The notes under the pieces were generated by a model. It saw only the letters and a program-made list of their open reading frames with translations. It was not told the origin of the DNA and made no database searches. A stretch of 20,064 nt of DNA. It comes from Hyphomicrobiales bacterium (GTDB taxonomy: Bacteria; Pseudomonadota; Alphaproteobacteria; Rhizobiales; Aestuariivirgaceae). The stretch is taken from contig JAAURV010000019.1 of assembly GCA_012032065.1 (NCBI GenBank), positions 1 through 20,064 on the forward strand, given 5' to 3'. This document shows positions 8,405 through 16,487 of this stretch, in pieces. Each line of letters begins with the position of its first letter. Within the stretch, counting starts at the first letter, position 1. The position numbers and the translations under genes were made by a program.

Positions 8405-8711
8405 CATGTTGAAGCAGGTTCAATCCATGCAAGCTCGCATGACGGAAGTTCAGGATCGGCTGGAAAAAACCACCGTCACGGGCCAGTCCGGGGGCGGCAT
8501 GGTCAAAATTACCCTTTCTGGAAAAGGGATCATGAAGGGTGTTGAGATTGACCCGTCTTTGATGAAGCTCGACGAACGCGACATTCTCGAAGATCTAATT
8601 GTTGCGGCGCACAACGATGCTAGGTCCAAGAGCGAAGCCCTTGCTGCAGACGAGATGAAATCGGTGACAGGTGGATTGCCCTTGCCGCCCGGCTTCAAAC
8701 TTCCTTTTTAG
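8388..8711 (+). CDS. ybaB: YbaB/EbfC family nucleoid-associated protein
   Basis: A small 107-residue DNA-binding protein of the YbaB/EbfC family, which forms dimers and binds DNA; it is usually encoded between dnaX and recR, as here. Recognisable segments are MKNIGDMLKQVQSMQARM at the start, the central GGGMVKITLSGKG, and the end GLPLPPGFKLPF. I chose ATG 8388 because GAGGA lies 8 bases upstream and the protein then starts like its family; GTG 8385 is directly adjacent as an alternative, and the longer frame from 8301 would only add sequence inside dnaX. The gene overlaps dnaX by 17 bases and ends 3 bases before recR, so translational coupling is likely. Confidence 0.95.
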   Translation: MKNIGDMLKQVQSMQARMTEVQDRLEKTTVTGQSGGGMVKITLSGKGIMKGVEIDPSLMKLDERDILEDLIVAAHNDARSKSEALAADEMKSVTGGLPLPPGFKLPF

Positions 8712-8714
8712 ACC

Positions 8715-9317
8715 ATGCGGCACACGGCGGGTCCCGAAATCGAACGGCTGATCCAGCTCTTGGCCCGGCTGCCGGGTTTGGGGCCAAGATCGGCACGGCG
8801 GGCGGCCTTGCACCTGGTTAAGAACCGCGAAAAGCTGCTGGCTCCCCTGGCGATCGCGCTGGCCGAGGCGCGGGACACTGTAACCTCTTGTTCCATTTGC
8901 GGAAACGTCGATACCAGCGACCCATGCCTGCTCTGCTCTGATCGCCGCCGGGAGAAGGGCACGATCTGCGTGGTCGAGGAAGTGGGAGACCTTTGGGCGC
9001 TGGAACGGGCCGGGGCCTGGAATGGACAGTATCATGTCCTTGGGGGAACGCTTTCGGCGATGGAAGGGATTCGTCCGGAAGACATCTCCATCGCGACACT
9101 TATTGAGCGGGCCAGCTCCGGCGGCATCAAGGAAGTCGTGATTGCCCTCAATGCCACCGTCGAGGGGCAGACCACGGCGCATTACATAACCGAGCGCCTG
9201 AAATCGCTCGGCATAATCACTTCAAGGCTTGCCCATGGCGTGCCGGTGGGTGGCGAACTCGATTATCTCGACGATGGCACTCTGACCGCCGCGATGCGCG
9301 CCAGGCGCCCCCTTTGA
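8715..9317 (+). CDS. recR: Recombination mediator protein RecR
   Basis: Works with RecF/RecO to load RecA at single-stranded gaps. The 200 residues match the normal family length. A helix-hairpin-helix lies at about 11-40 (LARLPGLGPRSARRAALHLV). The zinc finger has C59, C62, C71 and C74 (CSICGNVDTSDPCLLC). A Toprim domain runs from about residue 82 (GTICVVEEVGDLWALE) to the end and includes ALNATVEGQTTAHYI and TSRLAHGVPVGGELDYLD, which are close to universal in RecR. Last gene of the dnaX-ybaB-recR block; no clear intrinsic terminator follows. Confidence 0.97.
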   Translation: MRHTAGPEIERLIQLLARLPGLGPRSARRAALHLVKNREKLLAPLAIALAEARDTVTSCSICGNVDTSDPCLLCSDRRREKGTICVVEEVGDLWALERAGAWNGQYHVLGGTLSAMEGIRPEDISIATLIERASSGGIKEVVIALNATVEGQTTAHYITERLKSLGIITSRLAHGVPVGGELDYLDDGTLTAAMRARRPL

Positions 9318-9438
9318 TTTAACACTTCCTCAACCCTGTTTTCGCCTCGCCGCCGTTTGGCCCTGCAAAGGACCGGCGTTTGCTCCTTCCGCCACAGAAC
9401 CCATGGCGGTGTTCCGGTTTGGAACGAAGGAGATGCAG

Positions 9439-10721
9439 ATGGCCATCAAGTCGAAACTGGCAAACCTGGTTAAGCGCTTCGCCAAGGCGCAAGAGGGCAG
9501 TGTGGCCATCGTCTTCGGCCTCTCCGCATTCGGCGTCATTCTCGCGGCCGGCGCCAGCATAGACTATTCGCGTTATGTGTCGGCGCGCACCCACCTTCAG
9601 GCAGCCCTCGACGCAGGCGCGCTCGCCGCGCCTCGGCCGGTCACGGAAAATCGGACTCGCAGCGCCAGGCGATCGGCCTCGCCGCCTTCAACGCCAACAT
9701 TGCCGATGGGCTGGGGGAACAATCCGGCGCTATCCCCACATTCACCATCAGCGGCGACAAGATTGACGCCACCGCGCAAGGCTGGCTCCCCTCCGGCTTC
9801 ATCCAACTCGCCGGTATCGACAACATGAATGTCGAAGTCCAATCGCAGGTCAACATCCCAGTCGACAAGAAGGCCGAGATCGTTCTCGTGCTCGATTACT
9901 CGGGCTCGATGAAGGAAACGTCCGGCGGCGAAGTGAAATACAAGGCCATGCGCAAGGCAGCGAAGAAGCTCGTCGCCGACCTCGAAGCCGCGAATCCGGA
10001 CAGCGTGAAATTCGGCCTCGTGCCGTTCTCGCATCATGTTTGGGTAACGCTGCCCAAGCAGTACGTCGTCGGTCAAACCGGCTTGGGGAACTGGACTGGC
10101 TGCACTCAGGACCGGATGAATCCCTACAATCTGACCGACGAAACGCCGAACATCGGCATCGATGAAAGCAAATGGGGCCATCCGCAGGCGCCTCCGCCTC
10201 CGGGTGACGGGCCGCACGGCGGCTGCGCGGCCTATGCTCCGAACAAGCTCATCGTCAGGCCGCTGACAAACGACTTCTGGTCGGTGAAGGACCAACTCGA
10301 CCGCATGCTGCCCTATGCCTACACCCACATCGCGCTGGGCGTGGAATTTGGCTTCCACCTTTTGTCGCCGAATGCTCCATTCGGGCAGGGCGTGTCTTAT
10401 GGCGATGCCAATACCGAGAAGATCATGGTCGTTCTAACCGACGGACGCCAAACCGAGCGCTCCTTCGGCCCCGGCGGCAGCCGCGAAGTGGCGGATGGCG
10501 AGCGCAATCTCGAGGCACTATGCGATGCGGCAAAAGCCAAGGGCATCACCATGATGACCATCGCTTTCGATCTTCGTGACGATGCGACGAAGGACCGGCT
10601 TCGCGACTGTTCGACCGACCCCGCCCGCCACTTTTTCGTGGCCGAGGACGGTGGCGACGTCGCCTCGGCATTCGAAAGCATCCGCAACGAAATCACCGCG
10701 CAGGTCGTCCTCAGCAGATAA
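9439..10721 (+). pseudogene. TadG-like pilus assembly protein with vWA domain, single-base frameshift
   Basis: Resembles TadG-type proteins of Flp/tight-adherence loci. A TadE/TadG-like N-terminus holds the segment EGSVAIVFGLSAFGVILAAG, a membrane anchor, followed by the ARTHLQAALDAGALAA pattern typical of these proteins. A von Willebrand A domain follows, with metal-site DYSGSM (about residue 153 after repair) and TDGRQ (about 334). The first frame breaks near 9628-9632; the coding continues one base out of register (GHGKSDSQRQAIGLAAFNAN onward) to the stop at 10719-10721. Adding one base within CCGCGCCTC gives one frame of about 427 residues. I chose ATG 9439 because AAGGAG ends 6 bases upstream. 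If the shift is real, only the vWA part from an internal ATG (9825) could be made, without its anchor. No other tad genes are in the window. Confidence 0.85.
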
Positions 10722-10723
10722 GA

Positions 10724-13700
10724 TCACTCCGCCGCCTCGCGCTGCGCGATCCCGTGGGAGAGTGCGGCGCGAAGCGCTGCCGGCTGCACGGGTTTCCGTA
10801 AGAACTGCACGTCGGCTTTGAGCGCGGCAGCGCGCACCTGATCCGACCTGTCCGCCGTCACCAGAATGGCAGGCACGCGCCGCCCAAGCTTGCGGCGGAT
10901 CGTGTCAATCAACTCCAGCCCGTCTTCGCGTTCGATGTGATAATCCGCGACGATCACATCGGGCTGCCTTCCCATTGTGGCGGCTGTGAACGCGCCTTTT
11001 GAATCGGTTGCTGAAATTACCTGCGCTCCCCAGTTGCTCAGCAAGGTTTCCATGCCGAGGACGATGGCCTGCTCGTTGTCAACGACAAGGATGAGTGCAT
11101 CCTTCAAGGGCGCTGGGATTGTCGGCTGCTTCCGCGCGGTTTCGGCACGGGAACTGACCTGAACCGCTGCAACCGGCGCCGAGATGCCGAACACCGAACC
11201 CTTGCCATGGATCGAGTGCATGATGAGCTTGTGCTTCATCACCTTCGCCATGCGCTCCACGATGGCCAGGCCAAGTCCCAATCCCGGTTCGTTACCCTTG
11301 TCTTGTCCAAGCCTCTCGAATTCGCGGAACACCAACTTCCGTTTGCCCTCGGGAATTCCAAGCCCGCTGTCGTGAACTTCGATCGAAAGCATCGATCCGC
11401 GCCTGCGGCAGCCGACGACAACGCCTCCGGATGTCGTGTACTTCACCGCATTGGACACCAAATTCTGCAAGACCCTTCGCAGCAGCTTCCTGTCGGAACG
11501 GATGGAGAGCTTGCACGCCACGACCTTGAACTTGAGATTCCGCGCCGCGGCGGCCTGAGCGAAATCGCGCTCCACGGCGGCGAGAAGATCGCCCACCGGA
11601 AAATCGGTGAACTCCGCCTTCATCGCGCCCGCATCGAGCTTCGAAATGTCGAGCAGTGCCGCGAGAATTTCCTCCACTTCCTCCAATGACGCATCGACAT
11701 TGGACACGAGTTCGGCGGATTGGCTCTTGCGCGTCTTCTCGACAAGCGCCGACGTGAAAAGGCGCGCGGCATTGAGCGGCTGCAAGATGTCGTGGCTGGC
11801 GGCGGCGATGAAGCGGGTCTTGCCGAGATTGGCGGCATCGGCCTCGGCCTTTGCGCGCTCGAGTTCCGACGTTCGCTCGCGAACGCGGCGCTCCAGCGTT
11901 TCGTTGGCGACACGCAACGCATCGGCGGCGGCGACACTTTCAGTCACGTCCGCGAATGTCGCGACAACGCCGCCATCGGGCATTTTGTCGCTGTGAACGT
12001 CGATCACCCGCCGCGTGCCGGAGAGCCGGATGCGGAACGGTTCGTGCGAGACCGTGAGCCGCTCGATGCAAACAAGTTTATTTTGCTGTTGCGCATCGTC
12101 GATGGCCGGCTGGGACAGAATGGTCTCCGTGATGTCGCCAATGGCCGCGCCGACGCGGACTGCCTCGGGCGGTAAATCCAGCAAAGCCCGGAATCGGCGG
12201 TTCCAGCAAATCAGATTGTGCTCCCGGTCGAACACGGCGATGCCTTGCGGCACATTGTCGATGGCAGATTGCAAGAGGTCGCGGTTGTATTGAATGGCGG
12301 CCGAAGCGTCATCGAGAAGCCGCATGGCGCCCGGCGTGCTCTTGTTCTGGCGTTCCAGCAGAAGCGCCATCACGAGCCGCGCGGATGCGGTGCCGACCGC
12401 GCTCGCCAATAGATGCTCGCCGAATGCAAGAATGCGCGGATCGGCCTCGGCTTGCGGATCGTCCGGGCGCAGATGCTGCGCGGCAAACTCCGCGAAGGCC
12501 TGCCGCGCGCGCTCGCCTCCCAGGTAGCGGCCGACCGTGGTCTCGATCTGGCCCGCGGTTACTGTCGTTCGCCAGCCGCGAAACGCGGCGATGCCGGAAG
12601 TCTGCAAGTCCTTGGAAATGAATGCGTCGGCCTGAATGCTTTCGCCGCGCGTGGGCTGGCGCATCAGCGATACGAGCACGAAGCATCCGATGTTGGCGAG
12701 CAAACTCCAGAACACGCCATGGGTCAGCGGATCGAATTCGAAATTGAGCAGCATTCTCGGCCGCAACATTGACAAACCTGCGGGTCCCTCCTGCAACAGG
12801 CTTTGGCCAATCCACCCAGAATCGACAAAAGATGGGATCAGCAGCGTGTAAGCCCACATAACGAAGCCTGCGAGCACGCCGGCCTTGGCGCCCGCCGCGG
12901 TGGCCCGTTTCCACATCATGCCGAGAAGGAACGCAGGCGCGAATTGCGCAACGGCTGCGAAGGAAATCAAGCCGGTCTGCGCCAGCGCCGCCGAGTTGCC
13001 GGCCATCCAGTAGTAGCTGTAGGCGAGAAGCAGGATAAGGCAGATCGCCGAACGGCGCACCAGCAAGATGACGCCGGCCATGTCATCCTGACCGCCCGGG
13101 CCATGCCGCCCAAGCCGCACCATGAGCGGCAAAACCAGATTGTTGCTGACCATGATGGAGAGCGCGATGGTTTCGACAATCACCATGGCGGTAGCGGCCG
13201 AAATGCCGCCGATGAATGCAATGAGCGCCATGAAAGGATTGCCGGCGAGGACCGGCAGCGAAAGCACGTAAGTGTCCGCATCCGAGCTCCGCGGCAGCAA
13301 AATCAATCCGGCGACGGCAACCGGTATGACGAAGAGATTGATGGCCACGAGGTAGGTTGGAAACAGCCACGCGGCGCGCCTGATGTCCCGCGGATTTGCA
13401 TTCTCGACCACGGCCACGTGGAATTGCCGTGGCAGCAGCAGTATGGCCGCCATCGACAGCAAGATCATGGTCAGCCAACGCCCGCCATCGAGTTCCTTGC
13501 TGAAGAGCTGGCCGATCTCGGGTAGTGCCGACGCTCTTTCAATCAGCGCTCCTGGCCCGCCCATCAATGCAAAGGTGACGAATACTCCAACAGCAACGAA
13601 CGCGATAAGCTTCACGATCGACTCGACTGCGATGGCAAGGATCAATCCATGCTGGTGTTCGCCGGTATCGATGTGGCGCGTGCCGAACAATATCGCGAAG

Positions 13701-14218
13701 AGGGCGAGCGCCACCGTGATCAGAAACGCGAGATTGACCGCCATGGCCGCTTCGGCCGAAGCCCACACGGGCGCCGCGATCATGGTTTCGAGCGAGAAGG
13801 AGAGTGCTTTCAACTGAATGGAAATATAGGGAACGATGCCGATGACCGCGATGATGGCGACGATGGCGCCCAGACTTTCACTCTTGCCATAGCGCGCCGA
13901 GAGGAAGTCGGCGATCGATGTGATGTTCTCCTGTTTGGCGATGGCCGCGATTCGCCGGACGATCCGCCATCCGAGAGCGAAAACCAGTATCGGCCCTGCA
14001 TAGATCGCGAGAAAGTCGAACCCGTTGCGCGCGGCCACGCCGACGCTGCCGAAATAGGTCCACGAGGTGCAGTAAACAGCAAGTGAAAGGGCATAGACGA
14101 ACGGCTTGGGCGACCCCGGGCTGCGGTTTCGCGCCAGCCTGTCGCCGTAAGTTGCCACGACGAACAGCAACCCCACGTAAAGCAGGCCGGCAGCAAGGAC
14201 CGTGGCGCTGTCGAGCAT
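10724..14218 (-). CDS. Hybrid sensor histidine kinase with SSS transporter-like sensor, STAC, PAS and receiver domains
   Basis: 1164 residues, inner membrane. An N-terminal sodium:solute symporter module (about 1-480, many membrane helices) carries SWTYFGSVGVAARNGF and ITSIADFLSARYGKS, both typical of the CrbS/PutP-like class. Then a STAC-like linker (about 553-618), PAS (about 657-763), a short coiled coil, HisKA with H809 in SHDILQPLN, an ATPase domain with NAVKYT, DSGLGIPE and GLGLGLAI, and a receiver with phospho-acceptor D1092 in VADYHI. The layout matches CrbS-type kinases, which control acetate/carbon use in gammaproteobacteria; that role here is inference. No CrbR-like LuxR-family partner gene is in the window. 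I chose the start at 14218 because it begins the first membrane helix; the frame stays open to 14365 but that extension fills the divergent mscL promoter region. It is convergent with the TadG-like gene, 2 bases apart. Confidence 0.93.
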   Translation of the reverse strand: MLDSATVLAAGLLYVGLLFVVATYGDRLARNRSPGSPKPFVYALSLAVYCTSWTYFGSVGVAARNGFDFLAIYAGPILVFALGWRIVRRIAAIAKQENITSIADFLSARYGKSESLGAIVAIIAVIGIVPYISIQLKALSFSLETMIAAPVWASAEAAMAVNLAFLITVALALFAILFGTRHIDTGEHQHGLILAIAVESIVKLIAFVAVGVFVTFALMGGPGALIERASALPEIGQLFSKELDGGRWLTMILLSMAAILLLPRQFHVAVVENANPRDIRRAAWLFPTYLVAINLFVIPVAVAGLILLPRSSDADTYVLSLPVLAGNPFMALIAFIGGISAATAMVIVETIALSIMVSNNLVLPLMVRLGRHGPGGQDDMAGVILLVRRSAICLILLLAYSYYWMAGNSAALAQTGLISFAAVAQFAPAFLLGMMWKRATAAGAKAGVLAGFVMWAYTLLIPSFVDSGWIGQSLLQEGPAGLSMLRPRMLLNFEFDPLTHGVFWSLLANIGCFVLVSLMRQPTRGESIQADAFISKDLQTSGIAAFRGWRTTVTAGQIETTVGRYLGGERARQAFAEFAAQHLRPDDPQAEADPRILAFGEHLLASAVGTASARLVMALLLERQNKSTPGAMRLLDDASAAIQYNRDLLQSAIDNVPQGIAVFDREHNLICWNRRFRALLDLPPEAVRVGAAIGDITETILSQPAIDDAQQQNKLVCIERLTVSHEPFRIRLSGTRRVIDVHSDKMPDGGVVATFADVTESVAAADALRVANETLERRVRERTSELERAKAEADAANLGKTRFIAAASHDILQPLNAARLFTSALVEKTRKSQSAELVSNVDASLEEVEEILAALLDISKLDAGAMKAEFTDFPVGDLLAAVERDFAQAAAARNLKFKVVACKLSIRSDRKLLRRVLQNLVSNAVKYTTSGGVVVGCRRRGSMLSIEVHDSGLGIPEGKRKLVFREFERLGQDKGNEPGLGLGLAIVERMAKVMKHKLIMHSIHGKGSVFGISAPVAAVQVSSRAETARKQPTIPAPLKDALILVVDNEQAIVLGMETLLSNWGAQVISATDSKGAFTAATMGRQPDVIVADYHIEREDGLELIDTIRRKLGRRVPAILVTADRSDQVRAAALKADVQFLRKPVQPAALRAALSHGIAQREAAE

Positions 14219-14297
14219 CGGATTGAGCGTCTCCGCGGGCGATCTTGCCTCGCCCAGGCCGCCCCTGCAAGTGCAGGAAATTGGCGAGAAAATAGCT

Positions 14298-14325
14298 TTG
14301 CCAATGTAACCGGCTAGTGTATCAA
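14298..14325 (+). promoter_or_regulatory. Possible mscL promoter
   Basis: TTGCCA (14298-14303) and TATCAA (14320-14325) are 16 bases apart and face mscL, inside the 164-base divergent region between the kinase and mscL. The -10 is poor, so this is a tentative call. A short perfect palindrome, CCTGCA-AG-TGCAGG (14264-14277), lies between this site and the kinase start. Confidence 0.3.
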
Positions 14326-14382
14326 CCGGCCCGCGCGTTCTGGCGCAACCTTGCAACTTGCACAAACACAGGGGGACTGAAT

Positions 14383-14796
14383 ATGTGGCAAGAATTTAAG
14401 GAGTTCGCATTCAAGGGGAATGCATTCGACCTCGCAGTCGGCGTGATCTTAGCGACTGCGTTCAACAAGATCGTGGATGGTTTTGTTAACTTTCTCATCA
14501 TGCCGATCATCGGTGCGGTTGCGGGCGGTCTCAACTTCGACAACTATTTTGTCGGTTTGAATTCTGCCGTAACCGCAACCAACTTGGCCGATGCGCAGAA
14601 GCAGGGGGCGGTGTTCGGATATGGTGCATTCATCACCATCCTCATCAACTTCCTGATCATCGCTTTCATTCTGTTCCAGCTCGTGAAGGTCTCGAACCGG
14701 ATGAAGAAGGCCGAACCGCCGCCGCCGCCCGCGGCACCGTCGGCTTCCGAGAAGCTGCTCGGAGAAATCCGCGACGCGCTGGTGAAGAAGAAGTAA
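14383..14796 (+). CDS. mscL: Large-conductance mechanosensitive channel
   Basis: Inner-membrane safety valve that opens under membrane tension during hypo-osmotic shock. 137 residues, normal size. The N-terminal amphipathic helix MWQEFKEFAFKGN leads into the pore helix FDLAVGVILATAFNKIVDG, the signature of the family, then a periplasmic loop and a second membrane helix (FITILINFLIIAFILFQLVK). The cytoplasmic end has a proline run followed by the conserved helix SEKLLGEIRDALVKKK. I chose ATG 14383 because AGGGGG ends 7 bases upstream; the same frame stays open upstream to an ATG at 14317, but that extension is not like MscL. A strong terminator follows. Confidence 0.97.
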   Translation: MWQEFKEFAFKGNAFDLAVGVILATAFNKIVDGFVNFLIMPIIGAVAGGLNFDNYFVGLNSAVTATNLADAQKQGAVFGYGAFITILINFLIIAFILFQLVKVSNRMKKAEPPPPPAAPSASEKLLGEIRDALVKKK

Positions 14797-14817
14797 GCGC
14801 CCGGCGCATACGCACTC

Positions 14818-14852
14818 TGAAACCCGGGTGCTGGACACCCGGGTTTTCTTTT
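14818..14852 (+). terminator. Intrinsic terminator after mscL
   Basis: A perfect 10-bp stem, AACCCGGGTG (14821-14830) with CACCCGGGTT (14836-14845), with loop CTGGA and followed by TTCTTTT. It lies 22 bases after the mscL stop and only about 17 bases before the aminotransferase start. Confidence 0.93.
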
Positions 14853-14868
14853 GGCTTAAGCACGGATC

Positions 14869-16059
14869 ATGCAGACGGCGAATCTTCTCGCGGCCATCAC
14901 GCCGCAATCCCGCGGCGAACCCGACAGCGGCATCGTGCGCGCGGCCATGTACGGCTTCTCGAAAACCGGGGTCATTCCGCTCTGGGCCGGCGAAGGCAAT
15001 TTGCCGACGCCCGAAACCTTCTCGCGCCCGGCAAGCGAAGCTTTAGCGCGCGGCGAAACCTTCTACACATGGCAGCGCGGCATTCCCGAACTCCGCGACG
15101 CGCTCGCGCGCTATCACACGCGCCACTTCGGCCGCGCGTTCGATGCGGAGAACTTCTATGTGACCGGCGGCGGCATGCAGGCGATCCAGACCGCCATCCA
15201 GATGATCGCGGGCGAGGGCGACGAGATCATCCTGCCAACGCCTGCTTGGCCGAACTATGCCGGGCCTTTGCGCATCCAGGGTTCGCGGCCCGTCGAAGTG
15301 CCGATGGATTTCGCCAATGGCGGATGGCGGCTCGATCTCGACAAGCTCTTCGGTGCGGTGACGCCACGCACCAAGGCCATCTGCATAAATTCGCCATCGA
15401 ACCCGCTCGGCTGGACTGCGAGCAGAGAAGAACTGAGCGCAGTCCGCGACCATTGCCGCAAGAATGGTCTCTGGATTCTCGGCGATGAAGTCTATTCGCG
15501 CTTCTACTACAGCGACCGCGGCGAAATCCGCGCGCCTTCGTTCCTCGATGTTTGCGATAGCGAAGAGCAACTGCTTCTCGGCAATACCTTCTCGAAGAAC
15601 TGGGCCATGACCGGCTGGCGCGTGGGCTGGCTGCAAGCGCCGAAGGTTCTGGGCCAGGCGATCGAACGCCTGATCCAGTACAATACCAGCGGCACGGCCG
15701 CTTTCCTTCAACGCGGGTGCGTGGCTGCCCTCGATGAAGGCGAGCCATTCATCGATAACCAGGTGACACGCGCCAGGGCGAACCGCGATCTGGTGACCGA
15801 TCGGTTGTCGTCGTTGCCGGGTGTAAGCTTCGAAGTGCCGCGCGGCGCGTTCTATCTCTTCTTCCGCCTCGAAGGCATGACGGACTCGATGGCTACAGTG
15901 CTTCGCATCATTGACGAGGCGAAAGTCGGCTTCGCGCCGGGCGCCACCTTCGGGCCGGGTGGCGAAGGCTTTCTCCGCATGTGCTACCTGCGCGACGCCG
16001 GTTTGCTCGCCGAGGCGATGGACCGCTTCGGAGATTGGCTTGGGACTTTCAAGCGCTGA
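14869..16059 (+). CDS. PLP-dependent aminotransferase, class I/II (fold type I)
   Basis: A 396-residue aspartate aminotransferase-fold enzyme that moves an amino group from an amino acid to a 2-oxo acid in the cytoplasm. The PLP lysine is K243 in NTFSKNWAMTGWRVGW; D206 and Y209 in GDEVYSRFYY contact the cofactor, and SPSNPLG holds the conserved asparagine. The C-terminal FLRMCYL carries the arginine that binds the substrate carboxylate. The substrate cannot be named. ATG 14869 is used; the upstream site is weak (GGAT). The mscL terminator ends only about 17 bases upstream, so its promoter must overlap that hairpin or lie inside mscL, or expression depends on read-through. ATG 14947 is a possible later start but would cut conserved sequence close. 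Confidence 0.92.
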   Translation: MQTANLLAAITPQSRGEPDSGIVRAAMYGFSKTGVIPLWAGEGNLPTPETFSRPASEALARGETFYTWQRGIPELRDALARYHTRHFGRAFDAENFYVTGGGMQAIQTAIQMIAGEGDEIILPTPAWPNYAGPLRIQGSRPVEVPMDFANGGWRLDLDKLFGAVTPRTKAICINSPSNPLGWTASREELSAVRDHCRKNGLWILGDEVYSRFYYSDRGEIRAPSFLDVCDSEEQLLLGNTFSKNWAMTGWRVGWLQAPKVLGQAIERLIQYNTSGTAAFLQRGCVAALDEGEPFIDNQVTRARANRDLVTDRLSSLPGVSFEVPRGAFYLFFRLEGMTDSMATVLRIIDEAKVGFAPGATFGPGGEGFLRMCYLRDAGLLAEAMDRFGDWLGTFKR

Positions 16060-16190
16060 TGCCCTGCCTCGCGCCACTGACCGAAATCCAATCACCCCCT
16101 ATCGGCTGCTGACTTTTTCTTCATTGCATTGCACAATTCCTTGGCAGGGAAGCTCTCCGAGCGTCACCCGCCGGATTCACAATATGTATT

Positions 16191-16205
16191 TAAAACAATG
16201 TTTTA
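16191..16205. promoter_or_regulatory. AT-rich palindrome upstream of the sigma-54 promoter
   Basis: TAAAACA-A-TGTTTTA is a perfect palindrome with 7-bp arms, in an AT-rich patch (16175-16210) unlike the surrounding GC-rich DNA. It is centred 35 bases upstream of the -24 GG of the sigma-54-type promoter. It could bind an activator or a DNA-bending protein; neither is shown. It does not match the NifA TGT-N10-ACA or NtrC patterns that I know. Confidence 0.4.
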
Positions 16206-16231
16206 CTAATACTCACGCACTGCAACACGAA

Positions 16232-16247
16232 TGGCACAGGGGTTGCT
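16232..16247 (+). promoter_or_regulatory. Sigma-54 (RpoN) promoter, -24/-12 type
   Basis: TGGCACA-GGGG-TTGCT matches the consensus TGGCACG-N4-TTGCW except for one base (A for G at the seventh position). The invariant GG (16233-16234) and GC (16245-16246) have the required spacing. It faces right, and the predicted start is near 16258. No protein gene begins before the strong terminator at 16353-16397, so the apparent product is a short RNA. Transcription would need an enhancer-binding ATPase, which is not encoded in the window. Confidence 0.65.
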
Positions 16248-16257
16248 AATTCGATAA

Positions 16258-16397
16258 TGTTGAACGCGTCTGCCTTGGGTCCTCCCATTCTCATTTGCAG
16301 AGTTCTCGGTTCGACAGCGGCAGTTGCGTCTCTTGCATTCGGGCTGCCGTTTAAGGGGGTGAGTGGTTCCGGTTTCTTCCATTCACCCCCTTTTTTT
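16258..16397 (+). ncRNA. Candidate sigma-54-dependent small RNA
   Basis: The stretch of 428 bases without a protein gene (16060-16487) contains a sigma-54-type promoter and, about 140 bases downstream, an intrinsic terminator. I find no convincing reading frame between them. The predicted transcript has an upstream CU-rich stretch with TCCTCCC (16280-16286), complementary to ribosome binding sites; a hairpin CGGCAG (16318-16323) with CTGCCG (16344-16349) and a 20-base loop; and the terminator stem. That plan (C-rich seed, stem, terminator with U-run) is typical of trans-acting bacterial small RNAs. I do not recognise the family. Ends are predictions from promoter geometry and the T-run. Confidence 0.5.
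16353..16397 (+). terminator. Strong intrinsic terminator
   Basis: A 14-bp stem with one G-U pair, AAGGGGGTGAGTGG (16353-16366) with CCATTCACCCCCTT (16379-16392), a 12-base loop and a T-run to 16397. It is too far (about 290 bases) from the aminotransferase stop to be an ordinary end for that gene, and it precedes the DUF1476 gene. Confidence 0.92.
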
Positions 16398-16487
16398 CTG
16401 GGGCGGAGATGAAGAGAGTTTCATGTGGCCGCCACCGCTTGGTCACAGTTGGTTCCCAAATGACTGCGGCTGCAAAGGACCGCACCT

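Noticed and set aside
12803..13525. Forward open frame (240 codons) opposite the kinase gene
   Set aside because: Antisense to the symporter-like helices; the translated product is charged, low-complexity and unlike a real protein.
14219..14365. N-terminal extension of the kinase up to 14365
   Set aside because: The added 49 residues precede the first membrane helix, look unlike the family and would fill the divergent mscL promoter region.
16060..16257. Possible short protein gene or mobile-element remnant in the AT-rich gap
   Set aside because: No frame with a ribosome site or recognisable sequence, and no terminal repeats or target duplications; the base composition is better explained by regulatory DNA.
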